Positions 1 to 8,926 of a stretch of DNA of 64,000 bases are shown here, in pieces. The stretch spans positions 80,438-144,437 of the forward strand of contig NZ_JARESE010000019.1 of assembly GCF_029076845.1 (NCBI RefSeq), written 5' to 3'. This DNA is from Novosphingobium album (ex Liu et al. 2023). Its GTDB lineage: Bacteria > Pseudomonadota > Alphaproteobacteria > Sphingomonadales > Sphingomonadaceae. The number at the start of each line of letters is the position of its first letter. The stretch's first letter is position 1. The notes below the pieces were generated by a model. The model saw nothing but the letters and a program-made list of their open reading frames with translations, made no database searches and was not told the origin of the DNA. A program made the translations under genes and the position numbers.

Positions 1-1
1 T

Positions 2-565
2 CTGGCCGCGCTGTTCTCGCGCATCGCGGTGTGGTTTCGCGGCATTCCCGGCACGCAGACCGCCTCGTTCGCCGGCGCGATCCCGGCGATCACGGCCGAA
101 TGCGGCCAGCCCGGAGTGGCGGCGAACGCCACGGCGGCGGCGCGGCTGGTCGATGCCGCGCTCAGCCTTGCCGCCTTTCCCGATCACCCGCTGCGGCACG
201 AGGATATCGACCTCTATCACACCATGGCGGTGGTGCGCGTGCGGCCGGACGTGGCGATCGGCGCCGCGGCGGACGCGGCTGGGCTGCGCTTCGATGCCGG
301 GCTAGACCGCATGAACTTTCGCGAGATGCCCGCCGGCGCGCGCTTTGGCGAGACGGGCCATGCCATGCCGGTGGAGGTGGTGGACGAAGCCGGGCGCGAT
401 GTGGCCGGCAAGTTCTTCAGCACCCGGGGCGGCGTGCTGCGCCTGCGCCGCGATGCCATGCCGGCGATGCTGACTTGCGATGAACGCGTCATCCGCCAGG
501 ATTGCCTGTGCTACCTGATGGAGCGCGTGGGCGGCCACGACATGCCGCCGGGCGCGATCGCCTGA
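2..565 (+). CDS. Succinylglutamate desuccinylase/aspartoacylase-family (M14) protein, C-terminal part
   Basis: The gene enters from the left edge in frame 2, so its start is not visible; 187 codons remain. The segment PAITAECGQPG matches the region of AstE/ASPA-type zinc carboxypeptidases that carries the catalytic glutamate (ITAE). Downstream it has the beta-rich C-terminal domain typical of this family (HEDIDLYHTMAVVRVRPD and following). Known members hydrolyse N-acyl amino acids or related amides; the substrate here cannot be told. A GTG at 29 is an internal valine codon in a continuing frame, so the gene should not be started there. It converges on the leftward aldehyde dehydrogenase gene, 92 bases away. 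Confidence 0.75.
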   Translation: MAALFSRIAVWFRGIPGTQTASFAGAIPAITAECGQPGVAANATAAARLVDAALSLAAFPDHPLRHEDIDLYHTMAVVRVRPDVAIGAAADAAGLRFDAGLDRMNFREMPAGARFGETGHAMPVEVVDEAGRDVAGKFFSTRGGVLRLRRDAMPAMLTCDERVIRQDCLCYLMERVGGHDMPPGAIA

Positions 566-657
566 AGGCGCCGGCGCGGAAGGCGGATCGCCGCCCGCGC
601 CGGGTTCGCCCTGATCCCATCGGCCAGGGCATCAGCCCCGGCCGGAGTCTGTTACGG

Positions 658-2073
658 TCAGCCCCAGCCGACGATGGCCTTGGTTTCCAGATACTCGTGG
701 AAGCCCAGTTCGCCCCACTCGCGCCCGTTGCCCGAACGCTTGTAGCCGCCGAACGGGGCGTGGAAATCGAACCCGCCGTTGACCCAGATCGCGCCGGTGC
801 GCATCTTGCGCGCCACCGCGCGGGCGGTTTCCAGATCGTTGCCGCTGACGTAGCCGCCCAGGCCGAAGGGGCTGTCGTTGGCGATCTCGACCGCATGGTC
901 GAGATCGTCGTAGCCGATGATGACGAGCACCGGGCCGAAGATCTCCTCGCGCGCGATCACCATCTGGTTGGTGCCGACGAACACCGTGGGCTTGACGTAC
1001 CAGCCCTTGTCCAGCCCTTCGGGCCGGCCCAGGCCGCCCGCGATCAGTTCGGCGCCTTCCTCCAGGCCCTTCTCGATATAGTCCTGGATGATGTTGTACT
1101 GGCTCTTGGACACGACCGGGCCCATTGCGAAGTTGCCTTGCGGATCGCCCACGGTGACGCCGTTGGCGGCCTCGGCGGCGGCGGCCTTGACTTCGTCCAT
1201 GCGCGCGGCGGGAACCAGCAGGCGCGATCCGGCCGAGCAGGTCTGGCCCGAATTGCCCATCATGCCGGCGGTGGCACCCGCGACGTTGGCGGCCATGGCA
1301 TCATCGTCGAGCACGATCCACGCGCTCTTGCCGCCCAGTTCCAGCCCGACGCGCTTGACCGTGTCGGCCGCGTCCTTCTGGATCTGCACGCCCACCGGCT
1401 CGGACCCGGTGAACGAGATCATGTCCACGTCCTCGTGCTTCGAAAGCGCCGCGCCGATCACGCTGCCCTGGCCCTGGATCATGTTGAACACGCCGGCGGG
1501 CACCCCGCTGGCGTGCAGGATCTCGGCCAGGATCTGGGCCGAATAGGGTGCCAGTTGCGGCGGCTTGAGGATCATCGTGCAGCCGGTGGCGAGCGCCGGG
1601 AAGATCTTCACGCAGGTCTGGTTCATCGGCCAGTTCCAGGGGGTGATCAGGCCGCACACGCCGATCGGCTCACGCCGCAGCATGGTGACGCCGCGCTGTT
1701 CCTCGAACTTGAATTCCTTCAGCACTTCGATCGCGGTGCCCAGGTGCCCCTTGCCCAGCAGGGTGTGGAAGCCGCAGGCGAGCGAGCGCGGCGCGCCCAT
1801 CTCTTCCATCACCGCTTCGCCCAGTTCCTGCTCGCGCTTCAGGTATTCCGCCTGGATCGTCTCGAGCAGGTCGAGCCGGTCCTTCACCGAGGTTTCCGAA
1901 TAAGTCGCGAAAGCCTTGCGGGCGGCGGCGACGGCAAGGTCCACGTCATCGGGCGAGCCGAGCGAGATCGTGCCGGAGACTTCCTCGGTGGCCGGATTGA
2001 TCACTTCGGCCGTCTTGGGCGTGACCGGATCGACCCACTGGCCGTCGATGTAGAACTTCAGATATTCGCGCAT
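658..2073 (-). CDS. NAD(P)-dependent aldehyde dehydrogenase family protein
   Basis: Encodes 471 residues, the usual length for the ALDH superfamily. Visible motifs are PWNWP in the cofactor-binding part, FTGSEPVG, the catalytic base in LELGGKS (Glu245), the catalytic cysteine in GNSGQTCSAG (Cys279), and EIFGPVL. It should oxidise an aldehyde to a carboxylic acid, or to a CoA thioester if CoA-acylating, but the substrate is not evident. It lies 109 bases downstream of the thiamine-diphosphate enzyme on the same strand. A decarboxylase or lyase releasing an aldehyde, followed by its dehydrogenase, is a reasonable inferred pairing. Confidence 0.93.
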   Translation of the reverse strand: MREYLKFYIDGQWVDPVTPKTAEVINPATEEVSGTISLGSPDDVDLAVAAARKAFATYSETSVKDRLDLLETIQAEYLKREQELGEAVMEEMGAPRSLACGFHTLLGKGHLGTAIEVLKEFKFEEQRGVTMLRREPIGVCGLITPWNWPMNQTCVKIFPALATGCTMILKPPQLAPYSAQILAEILHASGVPAGVFNMIQGQGSVIGAALSKHEDVDMISFTGSEPVGVQIQKDAADTVKRVGLELGGKSAWIVLDDDAMAANVAGATAGMMGNSGQTCSAGSRLLVPAARMDEVKAAAAEAANGVTVGDPQGNFAMGPVVSKSQYNIIQDYIEKGLEEGAELIAGGLGRPEGLDKGWYVKPTVFVGTNQMVIAREEIFGPVLVIIGYDDLDHAVEIANDSPFGLGGYVSGNDLETARAVARKMRTGAIWVNGGFDFHAPFGGYKRSGNGREWGELGFHEYLETKAIVGWG

Positions 2074-2182
2074 AACATCTCCCGGGGATCGCGAACGGGG
2101 CGTTTGCGGCCCCGAACGTCACCGGCGCGCCGCCCTTCCGCAAGGGCGACGCGCCGTGAAAACTGCGGCGTTGGTCGCCTTC

Positions 2183-3961
2183 TTACTGCGTGCCTTCGGC
2201 GTACCAGGTGCGGAATTCGGAGTAGTTGGGCATTTCCTCCGAGTTTGCCTTGGGATCGATCGGCACGTGGATCACGCCGACCTTGCCGCTGGCATAGGCG
2301 CGGGCGATGGCCGGGCCGATGTCGGCGGCCTTGCTGACGAATTCGCCATAGCAGCCGAAGCCTTCGGCGATCTTGTCGAAGCGAACCTTGTCGGACCAGT
2401 GCGTGCCGGTTTCCCTGGTCCCCTGGCCGAAGGTGCGCTTGTAGACGCCCACTTCGAGGCCCCACTGGAAATCGACGCCGACGACGCAGACCAGCGGCAG
2501 GTTCTCGCGCACGGCCACTTCCAGCTCACCGATGTGGAACAGGAACGAGGAATCGCTGGTCAGCAACATGCCGGGGCGCGACTTGCCGGTCTGCGCCCGG
2601 TCGGCCAGCATCGCGCCGGTCGCATAAGGCAGGCCGGTGCCGATGTGGCCGTAGTTCTGGTTCCAGATCACGTCCTTGGGCTTGCACTGCGAATAGGTCC
2701 ACTGGAAGATCACCGTGGCGCCGCCGTCGCGGATCATGATGCCGTCCTTGGGGAAGGCCTTGGTCGCTTCGGTGACGAACTGGCTGGTGTGCATCAGGCT
2801 TTCGCTGCCGTCGGGCTTGCCGGCGGCTTCCTCGGCCAGTTCGACGAGCTGCTGCGCGTCGCGCTGGATATAGGCCGAAAGCTCCTCGGACGGCTTGCGG
2901 CCGCCCAGTTCCTTCAGCGCCCGCGAAAGCTGCGGCACCACTGCGCGCACGTCACCGACCAGCGGCACGTCGATCGGGCGGTTGACGCCGATCGCGGTGG
3001 GGTCCTGCTGGACGTAGATCCACTTGCGGTTGGCCTCGTTGTCCACCCAGTGGCGCCAGCGGCCATAGTGCGAAGGCTCGCCCAGCTCGGTCGCCAGCGC
3101 GACGCAGCAGTCGCTCTCCACCACCGCGTCGATCGAGACTTCCGAGAAGCCATAGGGGAAGGTGCGGTCTTCCAGCCCTTCGATGAAGCTGGTGCCGCCC
3201 GAGGTCTGGATCACCGGGCACTGCATCAGGTCGGCCAGTTCCTTGACCGCCGCGCCCGATTTCGAGGTGTGCACGCCGTGGCCGACCAGCAGCACCGGCT
3301 TCTTGGCTTCGGCGATGATCTTGGCCGCTTCGGCGATGCGATCGCCGTCGGCGCCCTGCATGGTAAGGCGATAGCGGCTGGGCGGCAGGATCGGCGTGTT
3401 GGGCACTTCCTCCAGGATCACGTGCGCCGGATATTCGATATAGGCCGGCCCGGGCGTGCCCGACATGCAGACGCGGATCGCCTCGCGCACGATCTCGTCC
3501 ACCTGGTCGGCATATTCGATCGAGCTGGAGAACTTGACCGAATCCTCGATCATCGGCTCCTGCCGCACGAACTGGATGCGGCCGCGGCGCACGCGGCGCT
3601 CGGTGATGCGGGCGCGCTGGCCGCCGATGAAGATGACCGGGTCGTTCTCCACCTTGGCGCACTGGATCGCGGGCATCGCGTTGGCCATGCCGGGCCCGAG
3701 CGTGGCGATGCAGACCGAAGGCTTGCCGGTGATGCGCGCCGCGGCGGCGGCCATGTGGCCGGTCGCGGCCTCGTGGTGCGAGGAAACGACGGTCCAGCCG
3801 CGCGTCTCGGCTTCGAGGAACAAGTGAACGAAATTGGGATCGGGAATGCCGAACAGCGTCTTGATTCCCTCGGCCTCGAACAGGTCGAGCATACGCTTGT
3901 ATACAGGTATGCCCGCGCTTGCCGCCTGTTTGGTTTCCGCCTGAGGCTGGTCATCGTACAT
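2183..3961 (-). CDS. Thiamine-diphosphate-dependent enzyme (acetolactate synthase/decarboxylase superfamily)
   Basis: Encodes 592 residues with the three-part Pyr, central and PP layout of acetolactate synthase, benzoylformate decarboxylase and 2-hydroxyacyl-CoA lyase. The cofactor-activating glutamate is visible in SSHHEAATGHM (Glu64). The cofactor/metal site near residue 469 reads TSDSSFLF, where the family normally has GDGxF, and the usual NN near residue 497 reads VD; this is atypical. The start at 3961 is preferred because AGGAAAGG precedes it at good spacing; a longer frame runs upstream without a ribosome site. The reaction is not assignable. Linkage to an aldehyde dehydrogenase and CoA enzymes suggests C-C cleavage of a 2-keto or 2-hydroxy acid derivative. 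Confidence 0.87.
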   Translation of the reverse strand: MYDDQPQAETKQAASAGIPVYKRMLDLFEAEGIKTLFGIPDPNFVHLFLEAETRGWTVVSSHHEAATGHMAAAAARITGKPSVCIATLGPGMANAMPAIQCAKVENDPVIFIGGQRARITERRVRRGRIQFVRQEPMIEDSVKFSSSIEYADQVDEIVREAIRVCMSGTPGPAYIEYPAHVILEEVPNTPILPPSRYRLTMQGADGDRIAEAAKIIAEAKKPVLLVGHGVHTSKSGAAVKELADLMQCPVIQTSGGTSFIEGLEDRTFPYGFSEVSIDAVVESDCCVALATELGEPSHYGRWRHWVDNEANRKWIYVQQDPTAIGVNRPIDVPLVGDVRAVVPQLSRALKELGGRKPSEELSAYIQRDAQQLVELAEEAAGKPDGSESLMHTSQFVTEATKAFPKDGIMIRDGGATVIFQWTYSQCKPKDVIWNQNYGHIGTGLPYATGAMLADRAQTGKSRPGMLLTSDSSFLFHIGELEVAVRENLPLVCVVGVDFQWGLEVGVYKRTFGQGTRETGTHWSDKVRFDKIAEGFGCYGEFVSKAADIGPAIARAYASGKVGVIHVPIDPKANSEEMPNYSEFRTWYAEGTQ

Positions 3962-4175
3962 CGTGTTGCCTTTCCTGATCTCGGTCCTGTAGGTCTGGTT
4001 CAAATTCTCAAGGGAGGTCAATTGGTTGGCTGAAAAGCGCGGATTGCGTTGCGGCGTTGGCCGCGTCCGCTCCATCCCGATCGCGCGTTCTGGCTGGCCA
4101 CCCTCCCAAGGTTCGACTTGGATTCGCTGTTAGCCCAAGTGGATGGGGCCTGCCAGTTCAAATCAACAGCACTGT

Positions 4176-5396
4176 CTACTTCGTCGCGGCCCGCGCTCCG
4201 GCCATCGCCGGGGCGTCATCGGTCAGCCCCGCCAGCACCGCCTCGGTATCCGCGCCCAGCAACGGCGCGGGGCCGGCGACATGGCCCGGAGTGGCGGAAA
4301 ACCACGTCGGCACGCCCGGGAAAGTGACCGGGCCCTGATCGCTGTCGACCGTTTCGAAAAAGCCGATCGTGGCCAGGTGCTCGTTCGCGAAAAGTTCGTC
4401 GGTGGTGCGCAGGCGCGCGCAGGGGATGTGCAGTTCGCCCAGCAGCGCGATCCATTCGTCGGTCGTGCGTTCCAGGAAGGTCTCGCCCAGCAGGCCATAG
4501 ACCCGGCCGATCTGCCGGGCGCGCTTTTCCAGGCTGTCGAACTCGGCGCTGGCCCATGCTGGCCGCACCGCGTCGATGAAGGCGGCCCAGTGCTTGTCGT
4601 TATAGACCAGCGCGGCGACATAGCCGTCCCTGGTCCGGTAGGGCCGCCGGTTCTTCTCGACCGCGCGGTGGTAATGCGCCGGGGTGGTGGGCGGATCGAA
4701 CATCGCGCCGTTGGCGTGCTCCACCAGCATGAACGAGGTCATCGCCTCGAACATCGTCACTTCCACTTCCTGGCCTTCGCCCTTGCCGCGCCCGCCCGTG
4801 CGCTCGCGGTGGAACAGCGCCATCATCGTGGCGTAAAGCGCGTGCAGGCCCGCCACCTTGTCGGCCATGATCGTGGCGACGAAGCCGGGCTCGCCGTTCA
4901 TCAGGCCCTGCACATAGGGAATGCCGCATTCGGCCTGGATGGTATCGTCATAGGCCGGCTTGTCCGCCTCGGGCCCGCGCCGCGAATAGCCGTAGCAATT
5001 GGTGTAGATGATGTCCGGGCGGATCGCGCGCACCGCCGGGTAATCGAAGCCCAGCTTGGCGATCGCGCTGCCGCGCATCGAATGGATGAACACGTCGGCG
5101 GTGGCGATCAGCCTTTCGAGCGCGGCCTTGTCCGCTTCCTGCCGCAAGTCGAGCATCACGCTCTTCTTGCCCCGGTTCACGTTGACATAGATGCCGCCCA
5201 TGCCCGGCACCGGGCCCGTGGTGATCCAGCGGGTGTTGTCGCCGGCGGGCGGCTCGATCTTGATCACTTCGGCGCCCATGTCGGCCATGATCTGCGTGGC
5301 GTAAGGCCCGAAGACCACGCTGGTCAGGTCGATCACCCTGATGCCCGCGAGCGGTCCGGTCGGCCGGGCGGCGTCTTCCCGGGCAGTTTCTTCCAT
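4176..5396 (-). CDS. CaiB/BaiF family (family III) CoA-transferase
   Basis: Encodes 406 residues, normal for family III CoA-transferases. It opens with GPLAGIRVIDLTSVVFGPY and has ADMGAEVIKIEPPAGD, both typical of the CoA-binding half. The catalytic aspartate is probably the one in ADKVAGLHALYATMMAL, which matches the family's Dxx(A/S)G segment. It moves CoA between an acyl-CoA donor and a carboxylic acid. It is divergent from the acyl-CoA dehydrogenase, sharing a 162-base intergenic region, which suggests joint regulation and that it activates the acid consumed by the rightward genes. The 214 bases to the next leftward gene show nothing recognisable. Confidence 0.93.
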   Translation of the reverse strand: MEETAREDAARPTGPLAGIRVIDLTSVVFGPYATQIMADMGAEVIKIEPPAGDNTRWITTGPVPGMGGIYVNVNRGKKSVMLDLRQEADKAALERLIATADVFIHSMRGSAIAKLGFDYPAVRAIRPDIIYTNCYGYSRRGPEADKPAYDDTIQAECGIPYVQGLMNGEPGFVATIMADKVAGLHALYATMMALFHRERTGGRGKGEGQEVEVTMFEAMTSFMLVEHANGAMFDPPTTPAHYHRAVEKNRRPYRTRDGYVAALVYNDKHWAAFIDAVRPAWASAEFDSLEKRARQIGRVYGLLGETFLERTTDEWIALLGELHIPCARLRTTDELFANEHLATIGFFETVDSDQGPVTFPGVPTWFSATPGHVAGPAPLLGADTEAVLAGLTDDAPAMAGARAATK

Positions 5397-5447
5397 CGCA
5401 TCCTCCGCGTCGATCCTGGCCTGCTAGCCGAGGCCATCAGTCTCGTC

Positions 5448-5476
5448 TATTCGTATTTCGGTTCATTGGGCGAATA
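5448..5476. promoter_or_regulatory. Candidate operator in a divergent promoter region (inverted repeat)
   Basis: Between the divergent CoA-transferase and acyl-CoA dehydrogenase genes, TATTCG at 5448-5453 and CGAATA at 5471-5476 form a perfect 6-bp dyad with a 17-base spacer in a locally AT-richer stretch. This is the expected place for regulator binding and two promoters. No regulator gene is adjacent and the dyad is short, so the call is tentative. Confidence 0.25.
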
Positions 5477-5558
5477 TCGGGACATTGGCCAGTTGTCTTG
5501 GCCCGACCGCGCTGCTACCGCGCCCGCCGGACAGGATTGCGCCGGAAAGGTCGGGCCC

Positions 5559-6725
5559 ATGGATTTCTCCTTCACCGAAGACCAGCAGAACATCCGCGAG
5601 GCAGTGCTCAGGCACTGTTCGCAGTTCCCCGACGAATACTGGCTGGAGCATGATCGTTCGGGCGAATTTCCCACCGATTTCCACATGGCGATGGCCGAGG
5701 CCGGCTGGCTGGGCGTCGCCATGCCCGAATCGGTGGGCGGCTCGGGGCTCGGCATCACCGAGGCGGCGGTGATGATGCAGGCCGTGGCCGAAAGCGGTGG
5801 CGGCATGACGGCGGCCTCGGCGATCCACGGGCCCGTCTTCGGGCTGGAGCCGGTGATCCTGTTCGGCACCGAAGAGCAGCAGCAGCGCATGATCCCGCCG
5901 ATCCTTTCGGGCGCGGAAAAGATGTGCTTCGCCGTGACCGAGCCCAATACCGGGCTCGACACCACCAGCCTCAAGACCCGGGCCGAAAAGGTCGCGGGCG
6001 GCTACCGCGTCAACGGCGAGAAGATCTGGATCACCAATGCCCATGTCGCCGATCGCATGTTGCTGATCGCGCGCACCACCCCGCTCGAGGAGGTCAAGCG
6101 CAAGACCGAGGGGCTGACCCTGTTCTATACCCGGCTTGATCGTGAGCATATCGAGCACCGGCTGATCCCCAAGATGGGCCGCCACGCGGTGGGATCGAAC
6201 ATGCTGTTCATCACCGACCTGTTCATTCCCGAGGAAGACCGCATCGGCGCCGAAGGGCAGGGCTTCAGGATCCTGCTGCAAGGGCTCAATCCCGAGCGCG
6301 TGCTGCTCGGTGCCGAAGCGACCGGCCTTGGCCGCGTGGCGATCCAGAAGGCATCGCGCTATGCGCGCGAGCGCGTGGTGTTCGGCCGGCCGATCGGCCA
6401 GAACCAGGGCATCCAGCACCCGCTGGCCAAGGCGTGGATGCAGGTGGAGGCGGCCAGCCTGATGGTGTTCAAGGCTGCCACCCTGTTCGACAAGGGCGAG
6501 GATTGCGGCACCGAGGCCAATGCCGCCAAGTACCTGGCCGCCGAGGCCGGCTATGAGGCGTGCCAGACCGCGGTCATGTCGATGGGCGGCATGGGCTATG
6601 CGCAGGAATACCATGTCGAGCGCTATCTGCGCGAAGTGCTGATCCCGCGCATCGCCCCGGTCAGCCCGCACCAGATCATGAACTACATCGCCGAGCGCGT
6701 GCTTGAGTTGCCGAAGTCCTACTGA
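5559..6725 (+). CDS. Acyl-CoA dehydrogenase (FAD-dependent)
   Basis: Encodes 388 residues, the usual ACAD length. It starts MDFSFTEDQQNIREAV, a standard N-terminus, with a GGAAAGG ribosome site at 5543-5550; open frame further upstream is not coding. Family motifs are CFAVTEPNTGLD in the middle domain, GEKIWITNA, and MSMGGMGYAQEYHVERYLRE near the C-terminus. It introduces an alpha-beta double bond into an acyl-CoA and passes electrons to ETF. It is first in a rightward run with a CitE-like lyase, a CoA-transferase-family protein and an enoyl-CoA hydratase, so it probably acts on the CoA ester made in this pathway. Chain type cannot be deduced. Confidence 0.95.
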   Translation: MDFSFTEDQQNIREAVLRHCSQFPDEYWLEHDRSGEFPTDFHMAMAEAGWLGVAMPESVGGSGLGITEAAVMMQAVAESGGGMTAASAIHGPVFGLEPVILFGTEEQQQRMIPPILSGAEKMCFAVTEPNTGLDTTSLKTRAEKVAGGYRVNGEKIWITNAHVADRMLLIARTTPLEEVKRKTEGLTLFYTRLDREHIEHRLIPKMGRHAVGSNMLFITDLFIPEEDRIGAEGQGFRILLQGLNPERVLLGAEATGLGRVAIQKASRYARERVVFGRPIGQNQGIQHPLAKAWMQVEAASLMVFKAATLFDKGEDCGTEANAAKYLAAEAGYEACQTAVMSMGGMGYAQEYHVERYLREVLIPRIAPVSPHQIMNYIAERVLELPKSY

Positions 6726-6765
6726 CAAAGGCAACGCCAAGCTCACCGTGACGAGAGGATAGTCC

Positions 6766-7656
6766 ATGCCCGTTACCCACGAACCGATTTCCGCCCGTTC
6801 CTGGCTGTTCGCGCCGGGCGACAGCGAGAAGAAGATGACCAAGGCGATGGATGGGCCGGCCGACATCGTCCTGATCGACCTGGAAGACGCGGTCGCGCCC
6901 GACAACAAGGCCCATGCCCGGCCGATGGTGCACGATTTCATCAAGGCCCATCCCGAGCAACGCCAGCGCCTGTGGGTGCGGATCAATCCGTTCGACGGCC
7001 CGCATACCCTGGCCGATCTGGCCGCGATCATGCCGGCCCGGCCCGGCGGGATCATGCTGCCCAAGGTCTATGGCCGCGCCGATGTCGAAAAGCTCGACCA
7101 CTGCCTGTCCGCGCTCGAAGTCGCCCACGGGATCGAGGAAGGCTCCACCCCGGTGATCGTGCTCATCACCGAGACGGCCGAGGCGATGTTCCACACCGGC
7201 GACTACAAGGGCGCGCCGCGCGTCGTCGCGCTGACCTGGGGCGCGGAAGACCTGGCCGATTCGATCGGCGCCAGTTCGAACAGGAATGCGGACGGTTCCT
7301 ATTCCTTCACCTATGAACTCGCCCGCAGCCTGACCGTGCTGGGCGCGGCCGCCGCCGGCGTGACCGCGATCGAGACGATCTCGGCCGATTTCAAAGATCT
7401 GGAAGCGCTGCGCCTGCGGGCCGAGCGTGTCCGGCGCGATGGCTATCGCGGGATGCTGGCGATCCACCCTGCGCAGATCGACGTGATCAACGCGGCCTTC
7501 ACGCCGACCGACGCGGAAATCGCCGAGGCGCAGGAGATCGTCGATCTCTTCGCCGCCAACCCCGGCGTCGGCGCGATCGGCTGGAAGGGCGGAATGCTTG
7601 ACCGGCCCTATCTCGCCCGGGCCGAGCGGCTGCTGCGCCAGGCCGGCAAGCCGTGA
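6766..7656 (+). CDS. HpcH/HpaI aldolase/CitE-like CoA ester lyase
   Basis: Encodes 296 residues. RSWLFAPGDSEKKMTKAM and VLIDLEDAVAPDNKAHAR are signatures of the CitE/malyl-CoA lyase group, a Mg-dependent TIM barrel whose acidic residues (LEDA, then the GAEDLA segment) bind the metal. Members cleave malyl-, methylmalyl- or citramalyl-CoA to a short acyl-CoA plus glyoxylate or pyruvate. The downstream CoA-transferase-family gene overlaps the stop codon through GTGA, so the two are translationally coupled. The pairing resembles the RipC/RipA (Ccl/Ict) genes of itaconate degradation, which makes citramalyl-CoA lyase a candidate activity, by inference only. Confidence 0.88.
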   Translation: MPVTHEPISARSWLFAPGDSEKKMTKAMDGPADIVLIDLEDAVAPDNKAHARPMVHDFIKAHPEQRQRLWVRINPFDGPHTLADLAAIMPARPGGIMLPKVYGRADVEKLDHCLSALEVAHGIEEGSTPVIVLITETAEAMFHTGDYKGAPRVVALTWGAEDLADSIGASSNRNADGSYSFTYELARSLTVLGAAAAGVTAIETISADFKDLEALRLRAERVRRDGYRGMLAIHPAQIDVINAAFTPTDAEIAEAQEIVDLFAANPGVGAIGWKGGMLDRPYLARAERLLRQAGKP

Positions 7657-8924
7657 CGATCCGGGTCGCCGCGGCCGATCTGGACCTTGGCGGGTTCCTG
7701 CGCGCCGGAGACCGCGTGGTCTTCGGCCAGGCCTGCGGCGAGCCGACCACGCTGGTCGAGGCGCTGATCGCGCAAGGGGCCGGCATCGGCGGGCTGGGCG
7801 CGTTCATCGCCACCAGCTTTTCCGGGCTGTTCACGCCCGAGACCGCCAGTGCCTTTCGCCTCTCGTCGATGGGCGCGATCGGCGCGCTGCGGGCCATGAC
7901 CAGGGAGCAGGCGCTGGACGTGATCCCGGTCCACGTCAGCCAGGTCGGCCCGCTGATCGCCACCGGGGTGATCGGCTGCGAGGTGGCGATGATCCAGGTC
8001 AGCCCGGCCGACGCGCAGGGCAACCATTCCTGCGGCCTGATCAGCGATTATGTGCGCGCCGCCGTAAACCGGGCGCGCGTGGTGATCGCCGAAGTCAACG
8101 AACAGGTACCCTATGTGCCGGGCGAGACGATCCCGGCATCGGCGATCGACGTCGCGGTCACGGTCAGCCGCGCGCCGGTGGAAGTGGCGCCCGCGAAAAT
8201 CGGCGAGACTGATGAGGCCATCGCGCGGCACTGCGCGGCCTATATCGGCGACGGCTCGGTGATCCAGACCGGGGTGGGCGCGGTGCCCGACGCGATCCTG
8301 CGCCTGCTGCACGATCGCAAGGACCTGGGCGTCCATTCCGGGATGCTGGGCGACGGCCTGGTCGATCTGGCCGAAGCCGGCGTGCTGACCAACGCGCGCA
8401 AGGAGATCGACGCCGGCATTTCGATCAACGGCGCGCTGATCGGCACGCGCCGGCTCTATGACTGGGCGGCGAACAACCCGGCGATCCGCATGACGCCGAC
8501 GAGCTATACGCACGATGCGGCCGTGCTTGGCCGGCTGTCGCGGTTGGTCACGATCAATTCGGCACTGGAAGTGGACCTGACCGGGCAAGTCAATGCCGAG
8601 CAATCGGGCGCGGCCTATCTCGGCGGCACCGGCGGGCAGGTCGATTTCGTCCGCGCCGGCGCGCGCTCGCCGGGCGGCGCCTCGCTGATGGTGCTCGCCT
8701 CGACCGCGAAAGGCGGGACGATCAGCAAGATCGTGCCCGCGCTGTCGGGCCCTGTCACCACCGCGCGCAGCGAAGTGGACGTGGTCGTCACCGAATATGG
8801 CGCGGCCGAACTCAAGGGCCGCTCGCTGGCCGAGCGCGCGCGCCGGCTGGTCGCGGTGGCACACCCGGATTTCCGCGCGGAACTGGACCGCGCCGCGCAC
8901 GCGATTGCCAAGAGGGGATTCTGA
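7653..8924 (+). CDS. Acetyl-CoA hydrolase/transferase family (4-hydroxybutyrate CoA-transferase-like) protein
   Basis: Encodes 423 residues from a GTG that overlaps the previous stop. The C-terminal domain shows GDGSVIQTGVGAVPDAIL, DLGVHSGMLGDGLVDL and VVTEYGAAELKGRSLAERA, which place it in the acetyl-CoA hydrolase/4-hydroxybutyrate CoA-transferase family. In characterised members the segment after the GxGxxP motif reads HSE or HTE and that glutamate carries the CoA thioester. Here it is Gly230 (HSG), so this is either a subgroup using another residue or an altered enzyme. Linkage to a CitE-like lyase recalls RipA/Ict itaconate CoA-transferases. Three bases separate it from the enoyl-CoA hydratase gene. 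Confidence 0.85.
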   Translation: MTIRVAAADLDLGGFLRAGDRVVFGQACGEPTTLVEALIAQGAGIGGLGAFIATSFSGLFTPETASAFRLSSMGAIGALRAMTREQALDVIPVHVSQVGPLIATGVIGCEVAMIQVSPADAQGNHSCGLISDYVRAAVNRARVVIAEVNEQVPYVPGETIPASAIDVAVTVSRAPVEVAPAKIGETDEAIARHCAAYIGDGSVIQTGVGAVPDAILRLLHDRKDLGVHSGMLGDGLVDLAEAGVLTNARKEIDAGISINGALIGTRRLYDWAANNPAIRMTPTSYTHDAAVLGRLSRLVTINSALEVDLTGQVNAEQSGAAYLGGTGGQVDFVRAGARSPGGASLMVLASTAKGGTISKIVPALSGPVTTARSEVDVVVTEYGAAELKGRSLAERARRLVAVAHPDFRAELDRAAHAIAKRGF

Positions 8925-8926
8925 CG

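Noticed and set aside
3962..4075. Upstream extension of the ThDP enzyme by 38 residues
   Set aside because: The extension lacks similarity to the family and a ribosome site, while AGGAAAGG precedes the ATG at 3961.
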